Below are positions 1-10,637 of a stretch of DNA of 64,000 nt, piece by piece. The translations under genes and the position numbers were made by a program. Below the pieces are notes generated by a model. It searched no databases and had not been told where the DNA came from. It saw nothing but the letters and a program-made list of their open reading frames with translations. How positions within the stretch are numbered: position 1 is the stretch's first letter; each line of letters opens with the position of its first letter. Location of the stretch: contig CATOJY010000013.1 in assembly GCA_951800685.1 (NCBI GenBank), positions 1 to 64,000 on the forward strand, written 5' to 3'. The DNA comes from an uncultured Lachnospiraceae bacterium (GTDB taxonomy: Bacteria > Bacillota > Clostridia > Lachnospirales > Lachnospiraceae).

Positions 1-30
1 CAGCATGGAAACAGCCTGTATAATACAGGG

Positions 31-67
31 TAAGGGGCGGAGCCCGAAATCCGGCATCCGCCCCTTA
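31..67 (-). terminator. Intrinsic terminator-like hairpin downstream of fbp
   Basis: taaggggcgg...ccgcccctta inverted repeat just beyond the fbp stop. Confidence 0.6.
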
Positions 68-204
68 AGTAACTATTAACCTATCTTATATCAGTTTTTG
101 AGTTTACACAAAACTTGAAACGCTCTCACTGAAACAGCAAAATAGGTTTCAGTACATCTGTTGCTTTCTACAATCTATGTCCCCGTCTTCTTGTCTTCTG
201 CGGC

Positions 205-2160
205 TTATCTCTCTATGATCGTACCATCCCTATAAGCCTGCAGAAGTTCTTTCAACTGATGAATAGTCTCCCGCAGTTCTGCGCCGATATCTGTATCAGC
301 AATCTTCTGACGCCGCGTGGTCGTCTCCAAAATCACGGAATCCGAAAAGATATCCGACTCATGAAGAATAGCAGATTCCGTAGACTCAAAAGGCTCATGG
401 GCAACCAAACGCATCCCATAAGAATTGACCACCAGCGTGTAACCGGCAATCCCCGTCTTATCCTGGTATGCTTTGGAAAAGCCGCCATCTATAATCAGCA
501 GTTTACCGCCGCACTTGATCGGCGACTCTCCCTTCTTGCGTTCCACCGGCACATGACCATTCACGATGTGGGAATGGCTGGCATCTAACCCAAATTCTCC
601 CAGAATCTTCTCAATTACATCCTCATTGTCTAACAGCCTGTAATAACTGTTCTTCGTCTCCTTCTGAATCTCTTTCTCCTCAATGAAATACCTCTCGAAA
701 GTCGCCATCTTATCCTTACCAAACACCGGTGAATTAGGGCCAGACCAAATATACCAGATGATATCCTGCCCTTTCAATTTCTCACGCAGATTATCCGAAT
801 AATATCCCTTCCTGGCATAGTGTTCCAACACATCATACAGTGCCTTACCGCTATATTCCTGTCCATATACATTGACCTTCTTGAAATTCCCTTCCTCATC
901 CATTGGCACACAACCGTGGTAAAGAAGATTGGAATTATATACTTTATATAATCCCCCATTGGAAAAAAGAAACTTCACATGTTTCTGAAGCTTCTCACAC
1001 TTAAGAAACCCATGCCGCAGTCTCTCCATGACCTGTTCTTCTTCCGGTGTCAATTCATAAGGCTTCTCCCGGTCCACCGTTGGAAAATCTACATCCTTCA
1101 TAGGATAGGTTACCCCGTCAAGAGTGATTGTTTTATTCTCATAATCAATATGCTCGAACATCATTCTGTCCTGCATGTCGAATTCCGGCCTGCGCATGAC
1201 GATCTGCCCTTCCAGCTTAAACTGGATAATCGCAATCGCCTTATGCATCTTCATATCAAGACTTAAATCCTTCGTATCATATTCCGTATTATACCGGATC
1301 GCAAAGGTTGAACAGTCGGTATGCTTATAAGCCTCCAGGGCAAATGTGGCAAGCGGGATCAAATTGATTCCATATCCCTCCTCCAGAGTGTCCAGATTGC
1401 CATATCTGGCAGCTACCCGAATCACATTGGCAATACAGGCGAGATGTCCACTGGCAGCTCCCATCCATACAATATCATGATTCCCCCACTGCACATCCAC
1501 CGAATGGTAATTACACAGCGTATCCATGATCACATGAGGCCCTGGTCCTCTGTCATAAATATCACCGACAATGTGGAGATGATCGATGACAAGCTGCTGG
1601 ATCAGATTGCTCAAAGCCTCAATAAACTCCTGTGCTCTTCCGATACGAATAATGGTGTGGATGATCTCATTATAGTAAGCTTCTTTATCCTGGATCTCTG
1701 CCTTCTCTGTGATCAGTTCCTCTATAATATAGGAAAAGTCCTTCGGCAGCGCCTTGCGTACTTTGGACCGTGTATACTTAGACGATACTCTTTTGGTTAT
1801 CTGGACCAGTCTGTGAAGCGTGATCTTATACCAATCTTCAATCGAATCCTCGTCTTCTTCCCGCAGTACAATATCAAGTTTCTCCCTCGGATAATAGATC
1901 AGCGTAGCCAGACTCTTCTTATCCTTAATGCTCAAAGTATTGCCGAATTCCTCATCGATCTTACGCCGCACGGAACCGGAACCATTCTTCAGAATATGGT
2001 TAAACTGCTCGTACTCTCCATGAATATCCGTCATAAAGTGTTCCGTTCCTTTAGGCAGATTCAGGATAGACTGCAGGTTGATGATCTCTGTCGACGCAGC
2101 GGCAATCGTCGGATACTGTCTGGATAGGCTCTTTAAATATTTTAATTCCAGGTCGTTCAT
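205..2160 (-). CDS. fbp: Fructose-1,6-bisphosphatase, class III (Firmicutes type)
   Basis: 651 aa; metallophosphatase motifs TDIHGEYEQF, GDIYDRGPGPHVIMD, WGNHD. Confidence 0.93.
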   Translation of the reverse strand: MNDLELKYLKSLSRQYPTIAAASTEIINLQSILNLPKGTEHFMTDIHGEYEQFNHILKNGSGSVRRKIDEEFGNTLSIKDKKSLATLIYYPREKLDIVLREEDEDSIEDWYKITLHRLVQITKRVSSKYTRSKVRKALPKDFSYIIEELITEKAEIQDKEAYYNEIIHTIIRIGRAQEFIEALSNLIQQLVIDHLHIVGDIYDRGPGPHVIMDTLCNYHSVDVQWGNHDIVWMGAASGHLACIANVIRVAARYGNLDTLEEGYGINLIPLATFALEAYKHTDCSTFAIRYNTEYDTKDLSLDMKMHKAIAIIQFKLEGQIVMRRPEFDMQDRMMFEHIDYENKTITLDGVTYPMKDVDFPTVDREKPYELTPEEEQVMERLRHGFLKCEKLQKHVKFLFSNGGLYKVYNSNLLYHGCVPMDEEGNFKKVNVYGQEYSGKALYDVLEHYARKGYYSDNLREKLKGQDIIWYIWSGPNSPVFGKDKMATFERYFIEEKEIQKETKNSYYRLLDNEDVIEKILGEFGLDASHSHIVNGHVPVERKKGESPIKCGGKLLIIDGGFSKAYQDKTGIAGYTLVVNSYGMRLVAHEPFESTESAILHESDIFSDSVILETTTRRQKIADTDIGAELRETIHQLKELLQAYRDGTIIER

Positions 2161-2202
2161 ACTCCCTCCCTCTACACAATTCCTGTTAAAACCTGCACTT
2201 CC

Positions 2203-2970
2203 CTAACCGATCACATCGCTCATGTCGTACATGCCTGCCGGTTTCCCTGCAAGGAATTTCGCTGCCTGTACTGCTCCCTTGCCAAATACAGCCTTAGAGT
2301 ACGCCCTGTGTGAGAAAGTAACCACTTCATCCGCTCCCGCAAAGATCACATCATGATCTCCCACAATCGTACCGCCTCTAACCGCACTGATCCCAATCTC
2401 TTTCTTACCTCTCTGCTCCCGTACCTGACTCCTGTCATAGACATACTGATAAGAACGCTCCAGTTCTTCATTCATGGAGTCTGCCAGGGCAAGCGCTGTT
2501 CCACTGGGTGCATCCTTTTTCAGATTATGGTGCTTTTCTACGATCTCAATATCAAAACCGGCTTTCGCCAGAACATTTGCAGCCTCCTTCAGCATCTTCA
2601 GAAGAAGATTAATGCCTAACGACATATTCGCTGACTGCAGGATCGCTATCTTTCCGGCTGCCTCCCGCACACTGGCAAGCTGTTCTTCCGATAAACCTGT
2701 CGTACATAACACACAGGGCAGGTTCCTCTCCACACAATATGCAAGCAGTGCATCCACCGCAGGCGCAGCAGCAAAATCAATGACTACATCCGCATCTACG
2801 TCACAGTCTCCTATCTCCCGAAATACCGGATAAGGATTTGTCAGTCCGTCATATGGATCGATGCCTGCCACAATCTCTATCCCTTCATCCGCCGCAATCA
2901 GCCCTGAAATTGTCTGCCCCATCTTGCCATTACACCCATGCATAATCACTTTCACTTTTTTTTCTGTCAT
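2203..2970 (-). CDS. dapB: 4-hydroxy-tetrahydrodipicolinate reductase; start trimmed to MTEKKVKVIMHGCNGKMGQ
   Basis: HGCNGKMGQ nucleotide-binding motif, EKHHNLKKDAPSGTA active-site motif. Confidence 0.93.
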   Translation of the reverse strand: MTEKKVKVIMHGCNGKMGQTISGLIAADEGIEIVAGIDPYDGLTNPYPVFREIGDCDVDADVVIDFAAAPAVDALLAYCVERNLPCVLCTTGLSEEQLASVREAAGKIAILQSANMSLGINLLLKMLKEAANVLAKAGFDIEIVEKHHNLKKDAPSGTALALADSMNEELERSYQYVYDRSQVREQRGKKEIGISAVRGGTIVGDHDVIFAGADEVVTFSHRAYSKAVFGKGAVQAAKFLAGKPAGMYDMSDVIG

Positions 2971-3290
2971 AATTTTCCTCGTTTCTGCGCTGCCCCTAAT
3001 CCAATTCACTGGACTTGCATAGTAACGAGTCTGTGTCGGACAGCGCACCTGCACAGATCTCGTTTTTCCTATCATTACTCCGTCTTTTACAAGAAGATAA
3101 ATTTATCATATCACTTTCTTCCGGCTCCTGCCACCCACAACAGGGACAAAATATACCAACAGAATGCCTTTACTATGATAAACAAAATGCCTGCAGCAGA
3201 TGCCTTAGCACCTGTCGCAGACACTTTACCGTCATCTATATCACATAAATAATATACTCCACACCTGTATCTGATTCTGCAAAGCTCTTC

Positions 3291-4175
3291 TTACAAAATG
3301 CCATAGTTCTGCATTGCTGTTTTCAAATCTTCCACATGCTCAGGCTCCATCTCTGACAACGGCATATGTGTGGGTCCCACTTCCTTCCCCATCAGATTTA
3401 AGGCGGCTTTCACAGGAATCGGATTCACCTCACTAAAGAGCGCGTCGCACAACTCAATGGCACGGAGCTGCTCCTTTCTGCTGCCTTCCACATCCCCGTC
3501 AAAATATTTCTGACAGATATCATGCACCTGCTTAGGCGCTACATTGGACAGTACCGAGATGACTCCTTTACCGCCAAGAGACAGTAACGGTACAATCTGA
3601 TCGTCATTACCAGAATACAGATCCAATTTGCCGCCTGCCAATGCCATAAGCTTAACCACCTGGGCCAGATTGCCGCTGGCTTCCTTGATTGCTACAATAT
3701 TGCTGACCTCCGTACATAGCTTCACCACCGTCTTCGGAAGAATATTGCATCCCGTTCTACTCGGTACATTGTACAGAATAACCGGCAGTTTAACAGAGTC
3801 CGCTATAGCCTTGAAATGTTCAAACAATCCCTTTTGTGTCGCTTTATTATAATATGGCGTTACGGTAAGCAGTGCGTCTGCCCCATATTTCTCTGCTTCC
3901 ATCGACAGATAAACCGCCGTCTTCGTGCAATTCGAGCCAGTCCCTGCCACGACAGGCACTCTTCCATTTACCTTCTCCACACAGAATTTGATCAAATCCA
4001 GATGCTCCTCATGGGTCAGGGTGGAAGCCTCTCCCGTCGTGCCACATACAATAATCGCATCTGTTCCACCTTCGATCTGTTCGTTCACAAGCTGTTCAAA
4101 TTTCTCATAATTAATGTCTCCATTTTCATGGAACGGCGTAACAATCGCCACCCCTGCACCTTTAAAAATTGCCAT
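3291..4175 (-). CDS. dapA: 4-hydroxy-tetrahydrodipicolinate synthase
   Basis: GTTGEASTLTHEEH, YNVPSRTGCN, VAIKEASG motifs; start at MAIFKGAG. Confidence 0.94.
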   Translation of the reverse strand: MAIFKGAGVAIVTPFHENGDINYEKFEQLVNEQIEGGTDAIIVCGTTGEASTLTHEEHLDLIKFCVEKVNGRVPVVAGTGSNCTKTAVYLSMEAEKYGADALLTVTPYYNKATQKGLFEHFKAIADSVKLPVILYNVPSRTGCNILPKTVVKLCTEVSNIVAIKEASGNLAQVVKLMALAGGKLDLYSGNDDQIVPLLSLGGKGVISVLSNVAPKQVHDICQKYFDGDVEGSRKEQLRAIELCDALFSEVNPIPVKAALNLMGKEVGPTHMPLSEMEPEHVEDLKTAMQNYGIL

Positions 4176-4206
4176 ACCTACCCTTCCTTTCTGTAAAAAG
4201 TACACC

Positions 4207-4464
4207 TCATGTTACGCGCACATCTGCACTTTCCTGCCCCACAGAATACACCTTCCCGTGGAACAAAGAAAGCTGACCACACAGGGCCAGCTTAAATTCT
4301 TCTCTTACCTGATAGCGCCCCATCGATCCGATGACAGTCATACAGTTCTTCACTGCATGCCCAAGGTAAGAATCCTCAGGTAACTCTTCCTTTCGGCGCT
4401 TTCTCCTTTCAGAATCCTTCTCCTGTGCCTGCCACATCTGAACCCTTACTGATAAAAAGCGCAA
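4207..4464 (-). CDS. Possible small hypothetical protein (85 aa, TTG start)
   Basis: Open frame in the gap between dapA and the adenosyltransferase; no family recognised. Confidence 0.25.
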   Translation of the reverse strand: MRFLSVRVQMWQAQEKDSERRKRRKEELPEDSYLGHAVKNCMTVIGSMGRYQVREEFKLALCGQLSLFHGKVYSVGQESADVRVT

Positions 4465-4536
4465 CCTCTATCAATTCCTCTATTCATTAATTGAACTTAT
4501 CTTAGCACTGCGCCCGGAATCTGTCAATAGCGCGTT

Positions 4537-5037
4537 TTATTCCCATATTTTAAACTGCATGGTCTCAACTTTCGTCACTTCATCTGCCAACACGCACACT
4601 TCATCATTGAGCGTAATTCCTGTCATGATAATATCCATCTCTTCCGGTTTCACTGAAAGTAAAGAACGAAGCTCTTCTACCGTAATGATCCCCTTATCGA
4701 TAAGCCCCAGCACCTCATCCAGGATCAAAAGAGAGCATTCTCCCGTATATAATACCTTCTTGGCAAAATTAAGTCCATTGCGGATATTCTGTTTCTCCTC
4801 CGCCTTACGCTCCTCCGAAAGATCCACATAATCTTCATCAGATTTCTCAAAACGAAAGATCTTGATCTCCGGCTCCAGCCGCTTTACAAAGAACGAATCT
4901 GTCAGTCCCCGTCCTTTTAAAAACTGGATAATAACGACATCTTCCCCCTTACAGGCTGTCTGAACTGCCCTGCCGAGCGCCGCCGGCGATTTCCCATGGC
5001 CTTCCCCGCTGTAGATCTGAATCTTGCCTTTACTCAT
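4537..5037 (-). CDS. Cob(I)yrinic acid a,c-diamide adenosyltransferase-like (CobA/CobO/BtuR family)
   Basis: KIQIYSGEGHGKSPAALGRAVQ P-loop, QFLKG, LLILDEVLGLIDKGI. Confidence 0.8.
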   Translation of the reverse strand: MSKGKIQIYSGEGHGKSPAALGRAVQTACKGEDVVIIQFLKGRGLTDSFFVKRLEPEIKIFRFEKSDEDYVDLSEERKAEEKQNIRNGLNFAKKVLYTGECSLLILDEVLGLIDKGIITVEELRSLLSVKPEEMDIIMTGITLNDEVCVLADEVTKVETMQFKIWE

Positions 5038-5194
5038 ATTCAACTCCTTATAGCCGTCACCGCGCATATAAATCCCTCTGACAGCGACTGCTTTCCCATT
5101 TCACACCAAAGTTTTGGAAAACTTTTACTTTATCATCATAGCACACTCTACCCCTCTGCGCAACTTTTAATATCCTTCTCTTCCTGCTATGGCT

Positions 5195-5827
5195 CTAGTC
5201 CTCTTCCACCATCTCCAATTTGCTGACGGATACTTCATAGGCTACTCTTCTTTCAAGCTGCTCCTCAGATAATTTCTTCATATATTCTCTGCTCTGAATC
5301 CTGCCCCATATGGCACAGCGGCTTCCCACCTCAAAGTTACTGGCAAACCTTGCGTTTCTTCCCCAACAGATGCAGGGTATGTAATCCGATTTCCCATAAG
5401 GCCTGTTGACTGCCAGAAGCAGATCCGCAATTTCCCGTCCAAGAGGCGTTTTGCGGTAAATAGGCGCTTTACAGATATAACCATCCAGAAAGATCTGGTT
5501 GGTCTTCGCGCTCTCACTGATCTCTTCCACAAATTCGATCTCTCTTGCAAATACAGACAATACCAGCCTGTTCTTTCTCTCCTCATGTCTGTTGTAGGAG
5601 CGGAATTGCCCGGCAATGCAGATCTTCATCCCTTTATAGTCGTCATTCACATCCAAAAGACGCTCCGATACCATCACAGGAATGATATCCGTAGAATCGC
5701 TAAGCCGGTTCACACTGATATCCACCATATAAAATCCCTCTCCAAAAATCTCGTGGCTGAAAGTAAAATCACTCACGATCTCCCCCATAATTGCCACCTG
5801 GTTGTTTTCGATAACCTTATCTGTCAT
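5195..5827 (-). CDS. Single-stranded DNA-binding protein-like, apparently two OB-fold segments
   Basis: C-terminal half NQIFLDGYICKAPIYRKTPLGREIADLLLAVNRPYGKSDYIPCICWGRNARFA is SSB-like. Confidence 0.75.
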   Translation of the reverse strand: MTDKVIENNQVAIMGEIVSDFTFSHEIFGEGFYMVDISVNRLSDSTDIIPVMVSERLLDVNDDYKGMKICIAGQFRSYNRHEERKNRLVLSVFAREIEFVEEISESAKTNQIFLDGYICKAPIYRKTPLGREIADLLLAVNRPYGKSDYIPCICWGRNARFASNFEVGSRCAIWGRIQSREYMKKLSEEQLERRVAYEVSVSKLEMVEED

Positions 5828-6164
5828 GTTTTTCTCCCTTCTGTCTGTGCATTTGCAGGAATCCATGATTCCCGTTTGTGTTGTATTATCAATATATAAG
5901 AAATGCGACGAAATTAGAACCGTCAGTAATCGCGCAAATCATCACCATTCTTCCCAAACATTCCAAATCTTCCTCAAAGCAACAAACCATACCCGACTGG
6001 CGCCAATTTTTGCATTCCTTTGTACAGGATCCGTATAGAAACCTTGCAAGATACAAAAGCAAGTGATATAATGAGCAAGTTTCGGGGAAGTATTCTGCTT
6101 TTGCAAACGCTGCAGCAAGTTTAATACAGGAAAGATATCTTTAGTAGGAAGGGTACGGTAATCT

Positions 6165-8009
6165 ATGAAACAGACCAGAGAAGATGTGAGAAATATAGCA
6201 ATTATAGCCCACGTTGACCACGGCAAGACAACGTTGGTAGACGAATTGCTCAAACAAAGCGGGGTTTTCAGGGAAAATCAGGAAGTGGCAGAACGCGTTA
6301 TGGACTCCAATGATATTGAGAAAGAACGTGGCATCACAATCCTTTCCAAGAACACCGCTGTTATGTATAAAGATGTCAAGATCAATATCATTGACACACC
6401 CGGTCATGCGGACTTTGGCGGCGAGGTAGAACGGGTTCTCAAGATGGTTAACGGCGTAATCCTTGTAGTCGACGCCTTCGAAGGACCAATGCCTCAAACA
6501 AAATTTGTCCTGAAAAAGGCATTGGAATTGGATCTTTCTGTCATCGTATGTATCAATAAGTGTGACCGTCCTGAGGCAAGACCAATCCAGGTTGTAGATG
6601 AGGTCCTGGAACTGTTCATGGATCTGGATGCAAACGACGAGCAGCTTGACTGTCCCTTCGTCTATGCTTCTGCTAAAACAGGAACTGCCAGCACAGAACT
6701 TACCGTCAAGGGCCGCGATATGACTCCTCTGTTCGATACAATCCTTGAACACATTCCGGCACCCACAGGGGATCCAGACGCTGGCACACAGGTGCTTGTG
6801 AGTACGATCGATTACAACGAATATGTGGGACGGATCGGCGTTGGCAAAGTGGATAACGGCAGTGTCAAAGTCAACCAGGAAGTGGTCATCGTCAATCACC
6901 ACGACCCTGACAAAATGCAGAAAGTCAAAATCAGCAAATTGTATGAATATGATGGGCTGAACAAGGTGGAAGTAAAGGAAGCCGGTATCGGTTCTATTGT
7001 CGCAATCTCCGGCATCACAGATATCCATATTGGCGACACTCTGTGTTCGCCTGACACCCTTAAGCCCATTCCTTTCCAGAAGATCTCCGAGCCGACGATC
7101 GCAATGCACTTTATTATCAACGATTCTCCTCTTGCTGGACAGGAAGGTAAGTATATCACCAGCCGTCATATCCGTGACAGGCTTTTCAGAGAACTGAATA
7201 CCGACGTTTCCCTCCGTGTGGAAGAGACAGACACCACAGAAGCCTTCAAAGTTTCCGGCCGCGGTGAACTGCATCTGTCCGTCCTGATCGAAAATATGCG
7301 CCGGGAAGGATATGAATTCGCGGTAAGCAAAGCTGAGGTCCTATACAAGACAGACGAAAGTGGAAAGAAACTAGAACCTATGGAGCTTTGTTATATCGAT
7401 GTCCCGGAAGAATTCTCCGGAACCATTATTGAGAAACTAAGCCAGCGCAAAGGGGAGTTGCTGAATATGGGGCTGGCTTCCGGCAATTACAGCCGCCTGG
7501 AATTCTCCATCCCTTCCCGCGGCCTGATCGGCTACCGTGGCGAATTTATGACCGACACGAAGGGAAACGGCATTATGAATACGATCTTCGATGGTTACGG
7601 CCCCTATAAAGGCGATATCCAGTACCGCAAACAAGGGTCTCTCATTGCTTTCGAAGCTGGGGAGGCAATCACCTATGGTCTTTTCAATGCACAGGAACGC
7701 GGCACTCTTTTCATCGGACCCGGCACGAAAGTATATTCCGGTATGATCGTTGGACAGAACGGGCGGGGCGAAGATATTGAACTGAATGTCTGCAAGAAGA
7801 AACAGCTCACCAACACCCGCTCTTCCAGCGCAGACGAAGCCCTTCGTCTCACACCGCCCAGAGTACTGAGTTTGGAGCAGGCGCTGGAATTTATCGATAC
7901 AGACGAACTGTTAGAAGTCACTCCTAAGTCGCTGCGCATCCGCAAGAAGATCTTAGATCCTACCCTAAGAAAAAGAGCGGCGATCTCTGCCGCTGCTAAA
8001 AACAAATAG
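6165..8009 (+). CDS. typA: Translational GTPase TypA/BipA
   Basis: [31 protein letters not shown] motifs; 614 aa. Confidence 0.96.
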   Translation: MKQTREDVRNIAIIAHVDHGKTTLVDELLKQSGVFRENQEVAERVMDSNDIEKERGITILSKNTAVMYKDVKINIIDTPGHADFGGEVERVLKMVNGVILVVDAFEGPMPQTKFVLKKALELDLSVIVCINKCDRPEARPIQVVDEVLELFMDLDANDEQLDCPFVYASAKTGTASTELTVKGRDMTPLFDTILEHIPAPTGDPDAGTQVLVSTIDYNEYVGRIGVGKVDNGSVKVNQEVVIVNHHDPDKMQKVKISKLYEYDGLNKVEVKEAGIGSIVAISGITDIHIGDTLCSPDTLKPIPFQKISEPTIAMHFIINDSPLAGQEGKYITSRHIRDRLFRELNTDVSLRVEETDTTEAFKVSGRGELHLSVLIENMRREGYEFAVSKAEVLYKTDESGKKLEPMELCYIDVPEEFSGTIIEKLSQRKGELLNMGLASGNYSRLEFSIPSRGLIGYRGEFMTDTKGNGIMNTIFDGYGPYKGDIQYRKQGSLIAFEAGEAITYGLFNAQERGTLFIGPGTKVYSGMIVGQNGRGEDIELNVCKKKQLTNTRSSSADEALRLTPPRVLSLEQALEFIDTDELLEVTPKSLRIRKKILDPTLRKRAAISAAAKNK

Positions 8010-8015
8010 AAACTG

Positions 8016-8053
8016 AATGGGGCGCCGCATTTATGCAGGACGCCCCATTTTCT
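8016..8053 (+). terminator. Terminator hairpin downstream of typA
   Basis: aatggggcg...cgccccatttt. Confidence 0.7.
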
Positions 8054-8058
8054 ATGAC

Positions 8059-9471
8059 TTAAATTCCAAGTACTACTGTCGCTACCTGAAAATAAATCAG
8101 AAGCGAAATTGCATCTACGATCGTCGTGATAAAAGGACTTGCCATGACTGCCGGATCCATGCCAATCTTCTTCGCAAGCATGGGCAGGGTGGAGCCTACC
8201 ACCTTCGCAACAATCACCGCCATCAAAATCGTGAAGCATACGACAAGGGCTACACTCATCCCCACTCTGTCAAAGATAAGCAGCTTAACGAAATTGCAGA
8301 CTGCCAGTGTCAGACCGCATAATGCCGCTGTTCTGATCTCCTTCCAGACTACCTTGAACCAATCCCCAAACGCAATCTCATCCAAGGACAATCCACGGAT
8401 AATGATCGCACTAGCCTGTCCCCCAGCGTTACCGCCCGTATCCATCAACATAGGAATAAAAGCCGTCAACACCACAGACCTGCTAAGCGCACTCTCGAAG
8501 GAAGTGATGATACTGCCTGTGAAAGTCGCTGATATCATAAGGAGCAGCAGCCAAGGAATCCGCTTCTTATATGCCTCGAAGGCAGACGTCCGCAGATACG
8601 GCTTGTCAGATGGCATCACAGCTGCCATCTTCTCGATATCTTCTGTAGTCTCTTCTTCCAGGATGTCCACCACATCATCCATGGTGATGATCCCAACCAG
8701 TCTGTCCTCATTATCCACCACTGGCATGGCGGTAAATTCATATTTCTTGAACATTCTGGCTACTTCTTCCTGATCCATCAGCGTGTGCAAAGATACCACA
8801 CTCCGATGCATCATCTCGCCGATCACAGCTTCCGGTTCGCTAAGCAGCAGATACCTAAGTCCTACCGTTCCTACCAGAGTACGCTTATTATCCAGGACAT
8901 AGCATATATTGATCGTCTCGCTGTCAAGCCCCACCTTGCGGATCCGCTCAATGGCCTGTGCCACCGTATCACGCTCTTTCAAATCCACATACTCCACCGT
9001 CATAATACTACCAGCGGAATCTTCCGGGTAGCGCATCAAATGGTTTATGGCCTGACGGGTATCAGGACTGGTATTGGCGATCAGCCTTTTAACAATATTG
9101 GCAGGCATCTCCTCCATCAGTTCCTTCGCATCATCAGACATCATATTATTGATGATATGGGCGGCATCCTTATCTGACAGAGAGGTAATGACATACTGCT
9201 GGAACTCCAGTTCCAGATACGAAAAGACATCCGCTGCGATATCTTTTGGCAGGATCCTGAAAACCTTCACGATTTCCTCCTCGTCCATATCCTCCAGATA
9301 ATCCGCAATATCCGCATCATTTAATTCCTGCACCACCTGCCTGAGTTTGGTATACTGTCCTTTATTCAACAGTTCCCTGATATCTTCCGCCCCAAAATCC
9401 TCATAGCTGTCATAAAGATCCCGCTCACATAAAGGTTCCATGCCTCTTATTTCTTCTCTGTTTTCGCTCAT
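8059..9471 (-). CDS. mgtE: Magnesium transporter MgtE
   Basis: MgtE_N repeats, tandem CBS domains, DTGGNAGGQASAIIIRGL TM motif; RBS ggaggga upstream of MSENREE. Confidence 0.93.
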   Translation of the reverse strand: MSENREEIRGMEPLCERDLYDSYEDFGAEDIRELLNKGQYTKLRQVVQELNDADIADYLEDMDEEEIVKVFRILPKDIAADVFSYLELEFQQYVITSLSDKDAAHIINNMMSDDAKELMEEMPANIVKRLIANTSPDTRQAINHLMRYPEDSAGSIMTVEYVDLKERDTVAQAIERIRKVGLDSETINICYVLDNKRTLVGTVGLRYLLLSEPEAVIGEMMHRSVVSLHTLMDQEEVARMFKKYEFTAMPVVDNEDRLVGIITMDDVVDILEEETTEDIEKMAAVMPSDKPYLRTSAFEAYKKRIPWLLLLMISATFTGSIITSFESALSRSVVLTAFIPMLMDTGGNAGGQASAIIIRGLSLDEIAFGDWFKVVWKEIRTAALCGLTLAVCNFVKLLIFDRVGMSVALVVCFTILMAVIVAKVVGSTLPMLAKKIGMDPAVMASPFITTIVDAISLLIYFQVATVVLGI

Positions 9472-9629
9472 AGCTGCCTGTCCCTCCTGTATCACCACGT
9501 CCGATACTCCATCTGCGATCCCTGACAACAGAAGCAGAAACCTCCATCTGTGGTGACCATTCTAAACAACCTTCTACCCAGAAAGCCATTGACAGTCAGC
9601 CTGCCGCCTGCATATCTTCTGCGTATCAG

Positions 9630-10271
9630 TCACTCTCTTTTATAATAGAAAGGCTCCGAAACCACAATCTTCGCCCTGCCGGCAGTTGCTTCCGTCACCT
9701 CATGCACCACAGCGTCCTTCTCCTCATAGGGTACCTTGATCCGCACAGTCACTTCTCCTGCGTAGTCCGCCTCCACTGGAATTCCTCTCTGTCCTAACAG
9801 GTACTGGATCTTGCCGATCCCGTTATAGTCAGTCATGAAAGTAAGCGCATACCCATAATGCATCGTACATACTTCACTGGCTGCAATGCCTGCTTGCGCC
9901 GCCTTCGTATAAGCGCGCACCAGCCCGCCGGTCCCCAGCAGAATGCCGCCAAAATATCTGGTCACGACAACTACAAGATTCCGTATCCCCGAATTCAAAA
10001 GTACTTCTAAGATAGGCCTTCCCGCCGTTCCTGACGGCTCTCCGTCATCGGAAAACCGCACCATCTGCGCCTGTTCTCCCAGAACATAGGCATAGCAGTT
10101 ATGTCTGGCATCCCAGAACTGCTTTTTCTTTGCCTCAATAAAGGCAAGTGCCTCTTCCTCGGTACCGACGGCACCGACATGCGCGATAAAACGGGACTTT
10201 TTCTCCTCAATCTCTCCTGTGCCCCCATACGCTATGATTTTATACGGTTCCAACCTATGACCAGATTCCAT
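9630..10271 (-). CDS. YigZ/IMPACT family protein
   Basis: KKSRFIAHVGAVGTEEEALAFIEAKKKQFWDARHNCYAYVLG, SDDGEPSGTAGRPIL. Confidence 0.9.
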   Translation of the reverse strand: MESGHRLEPYKIIAYGGTGEIEEKKSRFIAHVGAVGTEEEALAFIEAKKKQFWDARHNCYAYVLGEQAQMVRFSDDGEPSGTAGRPILEVLLNSGIRNLVVVVTRYFGGILLGTGGLVRAYTKAAQAGIAASEVCTMHYGYALTFMTDYNGIGKIQYLLGQRGIPVEADYAGEVTVRIKVPYEEKDAVVHEVTEATAGRAKIVVSEPFYYKRE

Positions 10272-10637
10272 ATGCCGTTCTGCTTACTCCGTTTCTTCCT
10301 CTTGTTGTATTTCCTGCCATACCGCTTGCGCAGTACATGCATCTTTGCTGCGCTTATTATCTCATCTTGAAGAAATGCAGTCAAGTTTTTACTTGTCCGC
10401 CTTTTGGGTCCATGCTTATTCAAGCGTTCCCGCATGGATTCAACCGGCAGACTGTCCTAAAAAAATCCTCTGCCCTCCGCAGCTTGAATACAGTGTAAAC
10501 GGTATAAACAGGCACAGAATTGTAAACAATTCTTAATATAAAATGAAAATCCTTTATTTGCCAGAAAAACTTTGCTATAATAAGCAAAGGTATGCTTAGT
10601 CCGTATGAGGGGGCATAGTAACCTAAGGAGGAGTATC

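Noticed and set aside
1321-2127. 268-aa plus-strand ORF over fbp, and similar long antisense ORFs (51058-52089, 62001-62792, 62907-63923)
   Set aside because: All lie opposite strongly supported genes and have Ile/His/Leu-rich antisense composition; treated as spurious.
3000-3070. Hairpin ACGAG-CTGTG…CACAG-CTCGT in the dapB upstream region considered as a lysine riboswitch
   Set aside because: Single simple hairpin; the conserved multi-helix lysine riboswitch core is not visible. It may just be a plus-oriented terminator-like hairpin.
2203-3075. N-terminal extension of DapB (MIGKTRSVQVRCPTQTRYYASPVNWIRGSAETRKI)
   Set aside because: Canonical DapB starts at MTEKKVKV with a suitable upstream ribosome-binding region; the extension reads through a hairpin.
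6141-7274. 377-aa minus-strand ORF antisense to typA
   Set aside because: Codon-structure shadow of the well-supported typA gene; no recognisable family and no RBS logic.
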